DNA of 20,536 bases from a virus. Every line of letters starts with the position of its first letter. The stretch's first letter is position 1. The notes below the pieces were generated by a model. That model made no database searches, was not told the DNA's origin, and was given only the letters and a program-made list of their open reading frames with translations. The position numbers were made by a program, and so were the translations under genes. The stretch is from IMG/VR virus record IMGVR_UViG_3300047491_000943, positions 1 to 20,536 of that record; one strand, written 5' to 3'. Shown piece by piece: positions 1 through 7,225 of this stretch.

Positions 1-69
1 ACGTAGCACATGAGTAACTGCCTCTAGCGCATCGCACAATTTAATTACTTGTAGATCATCGTAAGCCAT
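1..69 (-). CDS. Partial CDS, N-terminus of an unknown phage protein
   Basis: An ATG at 69-67 opens a frame that stays open to the left edge of the window and gives 23 residues beginning MAYDDLQVIKLCDALEAVTH. The stop codon of the upstream gene overlaps this ATG by one base (TAATG), the usual sign of translational coupling in this operon. Too little is present to assign a family. The position downstream of a ParB-domain gene and a possible small-terminase-like gene makes a packaging role conceivable, but that is inference from gene order only. Confidence 0.6.
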   Translation of the reverse strand, partial: MAYDDLQVIKLCDALEAVTHVLR

Positions 70-755
70 TAACTCTCCACCACAATTTCTTCTTTCTCTG
101 TAACAGTAAACTTACCGTCTTGATCTAGATTTAGCGTTACTGATCTAGTATCTACTAAATCAAGTAACTTATGTGTGGCATTAATCATTGCTTCACCGTC
201 ATTTTTAAAGCCATCTACAAGTTGTTGGAGTTTTTGGTTAGATTCTGATGATACAGTTACTGTTTGCTCTGGTATATTTAGATCTGATTTAGCTTTTAAT
301 AAGTTATGTAGCATTTTATCCAGCATAGCAATATTATCAGTAGTTCCGGGATATATTAAACCAGACTTCTTTTCCTTACCGAGCATTCCCACTACTCGTT
401 CTGTTTGTTGATCCACTAGCCAATTTAGTCTTCCAAAAGCGTCTACTCTAGATGTAAGGCCGCGAAGGCGAGTAGCCAATTGTATAGCGGCAGTATTGCC
501 CTGCGTTTCTTCTATGGCTAGTAATGCTTTGTCATTAAGAATTTGTGTTCTAAATTTAACTATGTCGGGAAGAAGTTCTTCCAATTTAGCTTTACGCTTA
601 ACATTAAACATTGCCTGGCAAGTTTTAATTGCCTCACTATTGGTTGCACCATTTTTAAGCATTTCATGTATTTTTAAAAGCTGGAGGTCTTCTAATAGTT
701 CCATCCAGCTTCCTTTAGGTACTGCTGCTTTTATTTCTAAGAGTGTATTAGACAT
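69..755 (-). CDS. Hypothetical protein, possible small-terminase-like
   Basis: A 228-residue, mostly helical, soluble protein with no signal peptide or membrane segment. The N-terminal third has a pattern that could be a helix-turn-helix (around residues 34-50, NGATNSEAIKTCQAMF), followed by long amphipathic helices. This layout resembles phage small terminase subunits (N-terminal DNA-binding helices, then an oligomerisation core), but no diagnostic motif is visible and the call is a guess from shape and position. The ATG at 755 has only a weak ribosome site (GTGG about 5 nt upstream) and follows the ParB-domain gene by 15 nt. The gene overlaps the next one by one base. Confidence 0.7.
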   Translation of the reverse strand: MSNTLLEIKAAVPKGSWMELLEDLQLLKIHEMLKNGATNSEAIKTCQAMFNVKRKAKLEELLPDIVKFRTQILNDKALLAIEETQGNTAAIQLATRLRGLTSRVDAFGRLNWLVDQQTERVVGMLGKEKKSGLIYPGTTDNIAMLDKMLHNLLKAKSDLNIPEQTVTVSSESNQKLQQLVDGFKNDGEAMINATHKLLDLVDTRSVTLNLDQDGKFTVTEKEEIVVES

Positions 756-770
756 TTTACCACATAATTA

Positions 771-1616
771 TTACGGATCAATTAAATCCTCTAGTGTCTC
801 TTCTCCCTCCGATATTTCTTCAAGCCTTTCCTTATATTTTTCTATAAATTCTGGTAGGTTTAATTCGTCTAGCATTATTTGTAATACGGAGCTAACTTTA
901 TATCCTTCTTGAAATATATTTCTGAAAAGATCCGTACACGCAGCCATATGTCCCTGGTCCATCTGAACCCAGAGATGACGCATATTACCATAATCAATAA
1001 TCATGAAATTAGCGGGGACACTATCAGAATACTTAAGCCAAAGTCTTTCAATTAGCTTGGCTAGGCCATCAATAGAATTAACTTTTTTAACTGCTTTATC
1101 GTATTCTTTTCTAGCTTCCTTCGGCACTTCTTCTCTTCCGGCCTTAACTAGTTGCTGAAAGTAGTCTAAATCCTCGAAGGCTAGATCTTCTGCCAATGTA
1201 TCAAAATTCATGCCGTGTTTATTAACTAGTTTATCAATAAGCGCATTAAATTTGTCAGGATTAAGAACCCCCCTAATATTGTTGAGTCTTACTGTCTGCA
1301 GCATCAATGTTTTTTCATCAAAAATTTCATTTGAAACTACAACACATGGAATATCCTGTACTCCTGACATTCTTTGTTGTTCCCATCTATGCTGCCCGTC
1401 AATAATAACAAAATTGCCATCCAAATCAGGAGTTACTACTATAGGGTCCACAAATCCCACTTGTTCTACATTCTCTTCTAGAAATGAGAAAGCTTCTTCG
1501 CTCATTTCGTTAGGATTATACATATTAGGAGCTATCCTATCAATAGGAAGACGAATAGTTTCCCCGTGAGCTACTTCCCTACCGTCATATAGTAATATCT
1601 TATTTGGAGTTTCCAT
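771..1616 (-). CDS. ParB/Srx-domain (ParB-like nuclease) protein
   Basis: 281 residues. The N-terminal 95 residues carry the ParB N-terminal (ParB/Srx superfamily) fold: LPIDRIAPNMYNPNEMSEEA (about 23-42), then a helix ending VGFVDPIVV (53-61), then the signature IIDGQHRWEQQ (71-81), which corresponds to the GEHR/GxRR box that binds nucleotide (CTP in ParB, ATP in Srx-like members). The remaining 185 residues are helical with an acidic C-terminus and resemble no known ParB DNA-binding domain. Phage proteins of this type often sit next to packaging genes and are annotated as ParB-like nucleases, but their activity is mostly untested. The ATG at 1616 has AGGA about 6 nt upstream. The gene overlaps the preceding helix-turn-helix gene by 17 nt. 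A partitioning role is not supported, since no ParA or parS-like sites are visible. Confidence 0.88.
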   Translation of the reverse strand: METPNKILLYDGREVAHGETIRLPIDRIAPNMYNPNEMSEEAFSFLEENVEQVGFVDPIVVTPDLDGNFVIIDGQHRWEQQRMSGVQDIPCVVVSNEIFDEKTLMLQTVRLNNIRGVLNPDKFNALIDKLVNKHGMNFDTLAEDLAFEDLDYFQQLVKAGREEVPKEARKEYDKAVKKVNSIDGLAKLIERLWLKYSDSVPANFMIIDYGNMRHLWVQMDQGHMAACTDLFRNIFQEGYKVSSVLQIMLDELNLPEFIEKYKERLEEISEGEETLEDLIDP

Positions 1617-1878
1617 TTATTTCCTGTGGCTCTAGTAATTCTTGCATAGGTTTTAGAGAAGCTACTACCTCGGGACCAGTATTCTCACGACACATATCTA
1701 TCCAAGCATCTACATCTGTTTTTAAAAATCGTGCTGCTTTATTTATCTTAAAATAAGGAATGTGTAGTGTTTTCTCTCTTATTCCTTTGTACAAAATATT
1801 TCTACTTATCTTTATATAATCAGACAACTCTTCTACAGTCATAGTTCTATTACTGGAATCGCAACAACAAGTTTCCAT
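1600..1878 (-). CDS. Small helix-turn-helix (excisionase/MerR-like) protein
   Basis: 92 residues. Residues 14-62 follow the HTH_17/excisionase pattern: a helix-turn-helix (TVEELSDYIKISRNILYKGI), a wing-like segment with IPYFKINKAARFLKTDVDAWI, then a tail. Proteins of this kind bind DNA as small winged-helix modules and act as excisionases or transcription regulators. No integrase is present in the window, so regulation, or a DNA-recognition role beside packaging genes, is as plausible as excision. Residues 4-6 form a Cys triplet of unknown meaning. The start is well supported: AAGGAG lies about 11 nt upstream of the ATG at 1878. The 3' end overlaps the ParB-domain gene by 17 nt. Confidence 0.8.
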   Translation of the reverse strand: METCCCDSSNRTMTVEELSDYIKISRNILYKGIREKTLHIPYFKINKAARFLKTDVDAWIDMCRENTGPEVVASLKPMQELLEPQEINGNSK

Positions 1879-1883
1879 TTTTA

Positions 1884-2195
1884 TTATAACTCCTTATTTA
1901 AATTTTTAAATTCTATAAATCTCCGTACAGAGAGTTTTGCTTTACTGACCGGGCAGTCGTTGCATACATTTACTGATTTTAAAGTTTTATCTATAAATCC
2001 AGTATCAGCTACAGTAGGAGTAGCTTTTCTTATGATATCACAAAATCTTATGTGCATAATAGCGGATCTTTTTTCGCAATGAATTATATTGCCATCCTCC
2101 TCCGTTTTTCTTAGCCAGGCATTTGGATCGGTAAGCGGGTTTCCAGAATTTCTGTCGTCCGGGATAGAACTTTTTTTCTCAGGGAAGCGTTCCAT
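1884..2195 (-). CDS. Hypothetical small protein with four Cys, possible zinc binder
   Basis: 103 residues, not recognised. Four cysteines (C40, C52, C78, C81; the last pair is CNDC) are spaced so that they could bind one zinc ion; this is inference. The first 28 codons lie inside the 3' end of the preceding gene in another frame (85-nt overlap). I kept the long start because the ATG at 2195 has a good ribosome site (GTGGAG, 5 nt upstream). The next Met (residue 47, at 2057) would remove one of the four Cys. The high Lys/Arg content of the C-terminus would suit nucleic-acid binding. Confidence 0.7.
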   Translation of the reverse strand: MERFPEKKSSIPDDRNSGNPLTDPNAWLRKTEEDGNIIHCEKRSAIMHIRFCDIIRKATPTVADTGFIDKTLKSVNVCNDCPVSKAKLSVRRFIEFKNLNKEL

Positions 2196-2899
2196 AAATT
2201 CTCCACATCTGTATTTTTAAATATATTCTGTTTTAAGGTATCCCAGTAATCTAATTTATATTGAATTAACTTAGTAGTATAATTATGCTCAAATATACTT
2301 AAAGCTTGCTCTGCCTCGCGATGGGATAGATTAGATATCACTGTAATATAGTTAATAATATGATTATATATCCATGATTTGCTACCTAAGTAATATTCTG
2401 TAGAAATACTAGATATATCATCAACGTCGGCTAAGGGAGCACTAGAAAATTGAAAATATTTAGTATCAGATATTACTCTATTCATGGATACAACTACTTT
2501 ATATAGTAATCTATCCATATATGTGGATAATGGTATTGCACAAGTACCAGATTCTGAGTATGAAAATCTTACAAAATCATGAACAAGAGGAGTGTTAACG
2601 CCGTTAATAAAAAAAGAAGCAATAGTGTAGGCCCTTTTATCTAAACTAGCTTCGCACATTCCTGAGATAATTTCCCAAGCATCGCTCATATCAACCCTAA
2701 TAATTTCTGCGGGCAGCACTGAAAAATGAAGTAGGGATGCTCTAATAAGTACTGAGCTTAATGTGTCAACCGGGTATTTAGAGAAAGAGGAGATAGCTCT
2801 AAAGGCTAATTTAGCTGCGGGCAAATCTCCTCTACATATGCTCATATCAAGCATAGACTCATAAATACCTAGTGTTTCTGGGAGTCTAGTTATTGTCAC
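2111..2899 (-). CDS. Hypothetical helical protein
   Basis: 262 residues, predicted all-helical and soluble. The start is GTG at 2899, which overlaps the stop of the upstream gene (GTGA), with GGATG about 8 nt upstream. The N-terminal half contains CRGDLPAAKLAFRAISSFSK (about 22-41) followed by helices LIRASLLHFS and an SDAWEII segment. The rhythm faintly recalls the helical C-terminal region of MgsA/RarA-type proteins, but this similarity is by eye only and I do not assign it. The gene lies between the ATPase/unknown pair and the small Cys protein, and its 3' end overlaps the latter by 85 nt. No catalytic motif is visible. Confidence 0.72.
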   Translation of the reverse strand: MTITRLPETLGIYESMLDMSICRGDLPAAKLAFRAISSFSKYPVDTLSSVLIRASLLHFSVLPAEIIRVDMSDAWEIISGMCEASLDKRAYTIASFFINGVNTPLVHDFVRFSYSESGTCAIPLSTYMDRLLYKVVVSMNRVISDTKYFQFSSAPLADVDDISSISTEYYLGSKSWIYNHIINYITVISNLSHREAEQALSIFEHNYTTKLIQYKLDYWDTLKQNIFKNTDVENLWNASLRKKVLSRTTEILETRLPIQMPG

Positions 2900-3708
2900 A
2901 AAAATTCATCCAAAGGATCTTCATTATCAGAGTTGCTTAGTGTTATAGTGCTTTCTTCAATATCATCCTCATCTTCATCATCAACGGAATTAGTAATGGT
3001 TTCTGTAGGAGACACTCCGGAAATAACCAGCTTTCTTCCATATATTTGCTGTAGGTGAGCAATATGATCTTCTAGAGTAGAATGTTGGGGTACTACTCCT
3101 TTGGATTCCATCCATTCTTGACATATATTAGCCAGGGCTAATGCTAAATCATTACTATTAATGAGGCTTTTACTTTCCTGCAGGGCGTCATCAATTATAG
3201 CGTGTTCTGCCATCCCTAGTTTAAATGTGATGGTGGTAATAATAGGGGCTTCCTCTACTATAGAAGATTTATCGGCTGTTTTATCTTTTTCTTTTTTCAC
3301 TTGGATATTGAGTTCTTTTACTGTACAGTTCTCAGCCCTATCCATCCACTCTGACACATTACTCTCATCTACTATTCGTATAAGTTCTCTGGCCTTACTC
3401 CATCCCATTCTCTCAAGTCTATCCATGTCCATATTTAGTAATTTGGCTTTACCATATATTTCGACCAAATACATTGCTTTACGATATGCTATTTGTATTT
3501 CTTTATCTATGTAGTCCTCAAAATTTATATAATTCCAATAGGTACTGTATACGTCTTGGTGATATATATCATATAGACACCTAGCCAAGAGCATATATCC
3601 GGACTCTATCATATCCTTTGCTCTAACAGCCTCTTCCCTAAGAAGATCCTGTGGACTTAATGTGTGCATAACTGCTTGAGATTTTCTAGTTATAACTTTA
3701 GTTGCCAT
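2896..3708 (-). CDS. Hypothetical protein, plasmid/phage helical N-domain with acidic tail
   Basis: 270 residues. Residues 20-140 are helical with a recurring pattern seen in phage and plasmid proteins of unknown function: YWNYINFEDYIDKEI, then YRKAMYLVEIYG, then WSKARELIRIVDE, then AENCTVKELNIQVKKE. This recalls the DUF3102/ParB-associated style of DNA-binding helical domains, but I cannot name a family. A linker leads to a second helical block (165-215), and the last 40 residues are strongly acidic (DDEDEDDIEES). The ATG at 3708 has AAGGAG about 7 nt upstream. It overlaps the ATPase gene by 11 nt and the next gene by 4 nt, so it is probably co-translated with both. Confidence 0.75.
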   Translation of the reverse strand: MATKVITRKSQAVMHTLSPQDLLREEAVRAKDMIESGYMLLARCLYDIYHQDVYSTYWNYINFEDYIDKEIQIAYRKAMYLVEIYGKAKLLNMDMDRLERMGWSKARELIRIVDESNVSEWMDRAENCTVKELNIQVKKEKDKTADKSSIVEEAPIITTITFKLGMAEHAIIDDALQESKSLINSNDLALALANICQEWMESKGVVPQHSTLEDHIAHLQQIYGRKLVISGVSPTETITNSVDDEDEDDIEESTITLSNSDNEDPLDEFL

Positions 3709-5302
3709 CTTTTTCTCCTTTTTTTATACTTTTTATATCCCGCAAGGTAGGGATTGACTTTTTAGCGGTAGTATTTTCTTCTGATCCGGATACAGAGCGT
3801 GCTCTAGTGCTCATCCACTCTTTTAATCTTAAATATTCTTCACTAGAAGAATCACTTTGTGGAAGTGTACCATCTATAGATTTAAGAATATACCCAGTAT
3901 CTACCTCTACATTATCATAGAATGCATTAAACATGGCATCTTCAATAGATGCCTCTATTTCAGCCCCTGTGAAATTTTTTGACCTATTGGCAAGAAGAGC
4001 AGTATCAAAGAGAGAAGCATCTCTTTTTCTTCTTTCTAAATGTATTTTAAATATTTCTTCTCTCTCAAGAAGAGTAGGTAAATCCACTGCCCATATTTCA
4101 TCAAGCCTGCCTTTTCTATATATCATGGCTGGTATTAGGTCTGGGTTATTTGCAGTATACACCATAAACACTGGATACGTAGTTTCCTGTCTCCACGTCA
4201 AAAGAGTAGAAAGAACACGAGCAGTTACTCCAGAATCTGTTTTTCCGCTTGCCTCTGAGCCTGATAATGCTTTCTCTGCTTCATCAATTTGGACCACTGT
4301 AGGTGCCACCGCCTCCACTATTTGGAGTGCTCTTCTTAGGTTGGCTTCCGAATCCCCGACGTATCTTCCGAATACTTTTCCCATGTCAAGTCTAAGAAGA
4401 GGAAGTTCAAGAAAAGATGCTAAACATTTAGAAATATGAGATTTTCCGGTTCCGGAAGCGCCAGAAATAAGTATGCCTTTGGGCCAGGGGAGTCCATATT
4501 CTCGTGCCCTGTCGGTAAATGCATCTTTTCTGCGAGCCAGCCATTCCTTTAATGCCCCAAAACCGCCTACATCTTTTAAGCTTAAATCAGTGCTAATATA
4601 CTCAAGAACATCAGATTTCTTTATGTGCTGTTCCTTTTGGGATTGAATTATTTTAGCGTTGGGCTCTGCTGTAATACTAATAGCTAAGGCTAGTGCATTT
4701 TCAGCAGAAAGCATATCAAGTCCTTGAGCAGACATAGCCGCCTTACTTAAAATTTCTTTACGTTTTTTTTTATTCTTGGGAAATTCTAATTTATGATTTT
4801 CCTCCCACGCCTGTATTAGTTCCTCAAATAGAACTTCAATTTCATCTTTAGTAGGAAGAGGGAAATCCACATATGTTACTATATTAAGTAGCTCTGGAGG
4901 AAGAGGAAGAAAAGATCCTATGAATATTATAGTAGAAAAGTTTTGCTTAGCTTTATAAGTAGCGTCTATAATAGCCTGCACAATATTAGGTTGATCTAGT
5001 AAGCTTCTAATATGATAGAATACTCCTATGCATTCTTGGGTATCCGCTACTTTATTAAGGGCTCCTATAAATTCCATGATGGGTCTACTTGTAGGGATAG
5101 CATCACTTAGGCCATTTACCCACTTACCTCTTTGATAAGTTATCATACCTGTCGTAGATTTCCATACCGCTAGTTCTCTATTAACAAAACCTAAATGTAT
5201 TAATGAATCTATAATATGTGATAAAGCTTTACTATCTTCGATAGTGGGTATAAATAAACAAGGATTACTACTAGCTAAATAGTGTAATACCTTAGGCGTC
5301 AT
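3698..5302 (-). CDS. AAA+ ATPase of the Ycf46 type
   Basis: 534 residues. The C-terminal half is a complete AAA+ module: Walker A GASGTGKS (281-288), Walker B VVQIDEAE (336-343, with D340 and E341), sensor-1 region TANN (383-386), arginine-finger region YRKGRLDE (R396, R399) and sensor-2 GAEIE (446-450). The lead-in VGGFGALKEWLARRKDAF (245-262) and LPLLRLDMGKVFGRYVGDSE after Walker A match the Ycf46/COG0464 family of cyanobacteria, plastids and other bacteria. So does the architecture: an N-terminal degenerate AAA-like domain ending in VTYVDFPLPTKDEI (142-155). Length fits the family (about 500). The C-terminal 60 residues are low-complexity and basic. Ycf46 function is poorly defined. Its place among recombination genes suggests remodelling of a DNA or protein complex, which is inference. 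Ribosome site GAGGGG lies 7 nt upstream of the ATG. Confidence 0.92.
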   Translation of the reverse strand: MTPKVLHYLASSNPCLFIPTIEDSKALSHIIDSLIHLGFVNRELAVWKSTTGMITYQRGKWVNGLSDAIPTSRPIMEFIGALNKVADTQECIGVFYHIRSLLDQPNIVQAIIDATYKAKQNFSTIIFIGSFLPLPPELLNIVTYVDFPLPTKDEIEVLFEELIQAWEENHKLEFPKNKKKRKEILSKAAMSAQGLDMLSAENALALAISITAEPNAKIIQSQKEQHIKKSDVLEYISTDLSLKDVGGFGALKEWLARRKDAFTDRAREYGLPWPKGILISGASGTGKSHISKCLASFLELPLLRLDMGKVFGRYVGDSEANLRRALQIVEAVAPTVVQIDEAEKALSGSEASGKTDSGVTARVLSTLLTWRQETTYPVFMVYTANNPDLIPAMIYRKGRLDEIWAVDLPTLLEREEIFKIHLERRKRDASLFDTALLANRSKNFTGAEIEASIEDAMFNAFYDNVEVDTGYILKSIDGTLPQSDSSSEEYLRLKEWMSTRARSVSGSEENTTAKKSIPTLRDIKSIKKGEKDGN

Positions 5303-5849
5303 TTTTTTCCCCTCTTATTTTAGTAATACAATCTTTTTCAGTAATGGTTAGTTCCTTACCAGTTAGTAACTTACCCATAAAGTACGCGTAGCCAAAAGCC
5401 ATTAATCCAAAGGCGTCGGCCTCGTCCGAGGTAACAAATTCTCTTCCGTATCGTTTATATATCCCTAATTTTACATCCTCTTTTTTGGAGTTTCCTTTTC
5501 CGGTAACGAATTTCTTTAGAGAGGTGGGGGGTACCACAATAAAATCAACTCCATTTTCCCATAAATAAAACTTAATGATTCCTCCTAGTTCCATTAAGTT
5601 AGACATTGCAGTTGATTTAGAAAAAGAACCCAGTGCGTATCCCTCGATAAAAAAAATAGCTTCCGTCTCGGCAATCTCAATTTCTATTTCAGCCAGAATT
5701 TTATTATAACGGGTCATATAGTCGTATTTATTGGTAGTCTTTACCACTTTATTACATTCCACTGCTGATGACATTGCGTAGGTCACTATTCCAGTAGAGG
5801 TAAGGGAGAGATCGAGACCTACTATTTTTTCGGGTAATTTCATTTTCAT
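5292..5849 (-). CDS. RuvC-like Holliday junction resolvase
   Basis: 185 residues, near the family's usual length. The RNase H-fold RuvC pattern is clear: strand 1 IVGLDLSLTSTGIV with D13, strand 4 FFIEGYALG with E69, VPPTSLKKFVTGKGNSKKED (107-126) as the basic DNA-contact segment, and C-terminal SDEADAFGLMAFG with D142 and D145. These equal the four acidic metal ligands of RuvC. It would cut four-way and branched DNA before packaging. It is probably the first gene of its own transcript: a promoter (TTGACA, 17-bp spacer, TG-C-TAGTAG) ends 6 nt before the ATG at 5849, so the mRNA may start on the ATG itself, and no Shine-Dalgarno sequence is present. A second in-frame ATG lies at 5843. The 3' end overlaps the ATPase gene by 11 nt. 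Confidence 0.92.
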   Translation of the reverse strand: MKMKLPEKIVGLDLSLTSTGIVTYAMSSAVECNKVVKTTNKYDYMTRYNKILAEIEIEIAETEAIFFIEGYALGSFSKSTAMSNLMELGGIIKFYLWENGVDFIVVPPTSLKKFVTGKGNSKKEDVKLGIYKRYGREFVTSDEADAFGLMAFGYAYFMGKLLTGKELTITEKDCITKIRGEKNDA

Positions 5850-5855
5850 AAAAAT

Positions 5856-5884
5856 CTACTAGCACGTTTTTTAATTTTTGTCAA
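5856..5884 (-). promoter_or_regulatory. Leftward promoter before the RuvC-like gene
   Basis: On the minus strand TTGACA (5884-5879), a 17-bp spacer, then extended -10 TGC-TAGTAG (hexamer 5861-5856). The discriminator ATTTTT runs straight into the ATG at 5849. The -35 box overlaps the stop codon of the Cas4-like gene. The design matches the other leftward promoters in this window. Confidence 0.72.
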
Positions 5885-6732
5885 GTAAATTTTTTGCATT
5901 GTGCTAGGGCGGGGCAATTTTTTGCTACATACGTGGAATACCCGGCAGATACACATAAATCGGAAGGAGGCGGTAAGTCGCCACCTAGGTACCCCTCTTT
6001 AAATTTTACAAGCTTATTTAAAATTTCTTTTTCTACGGAGGACTCTCTTTTAATTATAAAAGTTTTAACGGGAGAGCTGTTAATTTTCATATCCTTTGAT
6101 ATATACATTATGTAACTAATTTTATTATCAAATGGAAGAAGTTTAAATAGGGTATCCTTGCTAAGACCCCACATATAAGAATGAACCTGCCAGACATGTT
6201 CTATGAGTGGAGCCTTTAATTTATCAAAATCATTTCCATTAATAGTTTTAAATTCTACTACTCTGTAATTATTAGCTGGCTTCTCCACAAACATGTCTGG
6301 ATGACCTGTAAGATATAAAGGTTTCTCAATTTTTAGGGGGTACTCAAAATACTCAAATGATGATTTTTTAGCTGCACATGAAGGGCACGCAACTGAAATA
6401 ACTCCTGAGAATTCTGATAGAAATCCGCAGGATCTGCATTTCCATAAGCCTCTACGATAAGAATCATCTATGAATGATTTAGTATTTTGAGCCCAAAAAT
6501 GAACTGCGTTTCCTATACTAAAAACCACATTTTGATGAAATTTATTATATTTGGTATCTTGTATCTGATATCTATTTATTAATACAAGCTGTCTCATACA
6601 ATCATGATAAATGGCTGATGCCCTTGGATAACGAGGTAATTTTTTTTTATCAATAGAACTTTTAACAGATACAAATTCTCTGGTTATTAATTCTGGATCA
6701 CCAGTCTTCTCTATTTGGGTTAGTTCGCTCAA
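5881..6732 (-). CDS. Cas4/RecB-like PD-(D/E)XK nuclease with zinc ribbon and probable Fe-S cluster
   Basis: 283 residues from the TTG at 6732. I chose this start because AAGGAG lies 8 nt upstream; a GTG at 6741 is in frame but leaves no spacing from the ribosome site. Nuclease core: a helix with H78, GHPDMF (D146), VVEFKTI (E160, K162) and WQVHSYMWGL (Q182, Y186), which is the RecB/Cas4 motif order. C45 before the core and C260, C273, C279 at the C-terminus are placed like the Fe-S ligands of Cas4/AddB nucleases. Between them a CxxC...CxxC zinc ribbon (C99, C102, C116, C119) is inserted. The protein probably resects DNA ends for recombination with the neighbouring recombinase. No CRISPR array or other cas gene is present, so a Cas role is unlikely. 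It overlaps the upstream endonuclease gene by 35 nt. Confidence 0.88.
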   Translation of the reverse strand: MSELTQIEKTGDPELITREFVSVKSSIDKKKLPRYPRASAIYHDCMRQLVLINRYQIQDTKYNKFHQNVVFSIGNAVHFWAQNTKSFIDDSYRRGLWKCRSCGFLSEFSGVISVACPSCAAKKSSFEYFEYPLKIEKPLYLTGHPDMFVEKPANNYRVVEFKTINGNDFDKLKAPLIEHVWQVHSYMWGLSKDTLFKLLPFDNKISYIMYISKDMKINSSPVKTFIIKRESSVEKEILNKLVKFKEGYLGGDLPPPSDLCVSAGYSTYVAKNCPALAQCKKFT

Positions 6733-7225
6733 TAAAGGCACTCCTTAAGGTCCACGGAATTAGTATAAAATTAACCTCAGGATATTGCCTTATAAAGGTA
6801 GTTAATTTTGCTCGTTTGCCTATACTAAACAATCCTTTGACCTCTAAAAAACAATTATATGGGCTTTCTATAAAGAAATCAGGTGTATAAGTCTGATCCC
6901 CCACTATAAATGTATATTTTTCATAGATCGGAAAAATTGCACACGTGTGCAAAAATTCCGCTACTGCCGCTTCATATTCAGATCTAAAATTCTTACCTAA
7001 TTTCCAGGAATATGCTGCTGTTAAGCCATCAGGATCTATGCTATCTGTAGCTTCAAAAAAGCTATTAGGGGGTAGTGGGCTAGGAGTTAAATTTTTAAAT
7101 AATTTTATCATCTCCGCTACGCACTCCGGACTGCAGATAAAATCAAAAGAATCATGAAGATATTTTAGTTCTCTTGTGGCGACGGTAATTTTTTCTCCGC
7201 AGGCTTTACAGGTTCTGGTTGGCAA
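6698..7225 (-). CDS. PD-(D/E)XK endonuclease with N-terminal zinc finger
   Basis: 175 residues starting at a TTG (7225). The TTG is supported by AAGGA about 9 nt upstream and by the fact that the first zinc-binding pair lies right after it (C6, C9; second pair C31, C35). The nuclease core follows: FRSEYEAAVAEFL (E83), then YTPDFFIE (D116), then CFLEVKGLF (E128, K130), the E...PD...EVK order of TnsA, DUF1064 and phage endonuclease I-type enzymes. A branched-DNA or nicking endonuclease role in phage recombination is likely, but the substrate cannot be told from sequence. The start lies 61 nt inside the recombinase gene and the end overlaps the Cas4-like gene, so the three nuclease/recombinase genes form an interlocked block. 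Confidence 0.85.
   Translation of the reverse strand: MPTRTCKACGEKITVATRELKYLHDSFDFICSPECVAEMIKLFKNLTPSPLPPNSFFEATDSIDPDGLTAAYSWKLGKNFRSEYEAAVAEFLHTCAIFPIYEKYTFIVGDQTYTPDFFIESPYNCFLEVKGLFSIGKRAKLTTFIRQYPEVNFILIPWTLRSAFIERTNPNREDW

Noticed and set aside
3119-3150. TTGACA on the plus strand with a hexamer 17 bp away
   Set aside because: The -10 (ATGCTA) is poor, and it points antisense inside a gene without any downstream plus-strand gene.
3933-4439. Plus-strand open frame opposite the AAA+ gene (and similar ones at 175-411, 496-912, 1210-1569, 3161-3514)
   Set aside because: They lie wholly antisense to well-supported genes, have Ser/Leu-rich, low-quality translations, and lack ribosome sites or promoters.
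5881-6732. CRISPR-Cas system suggested by the Cas4-like protein
   Set aside because: There is no repeat-spacer array and no other cas gene; Cas4-like nucleases are common in phage recombination modules.
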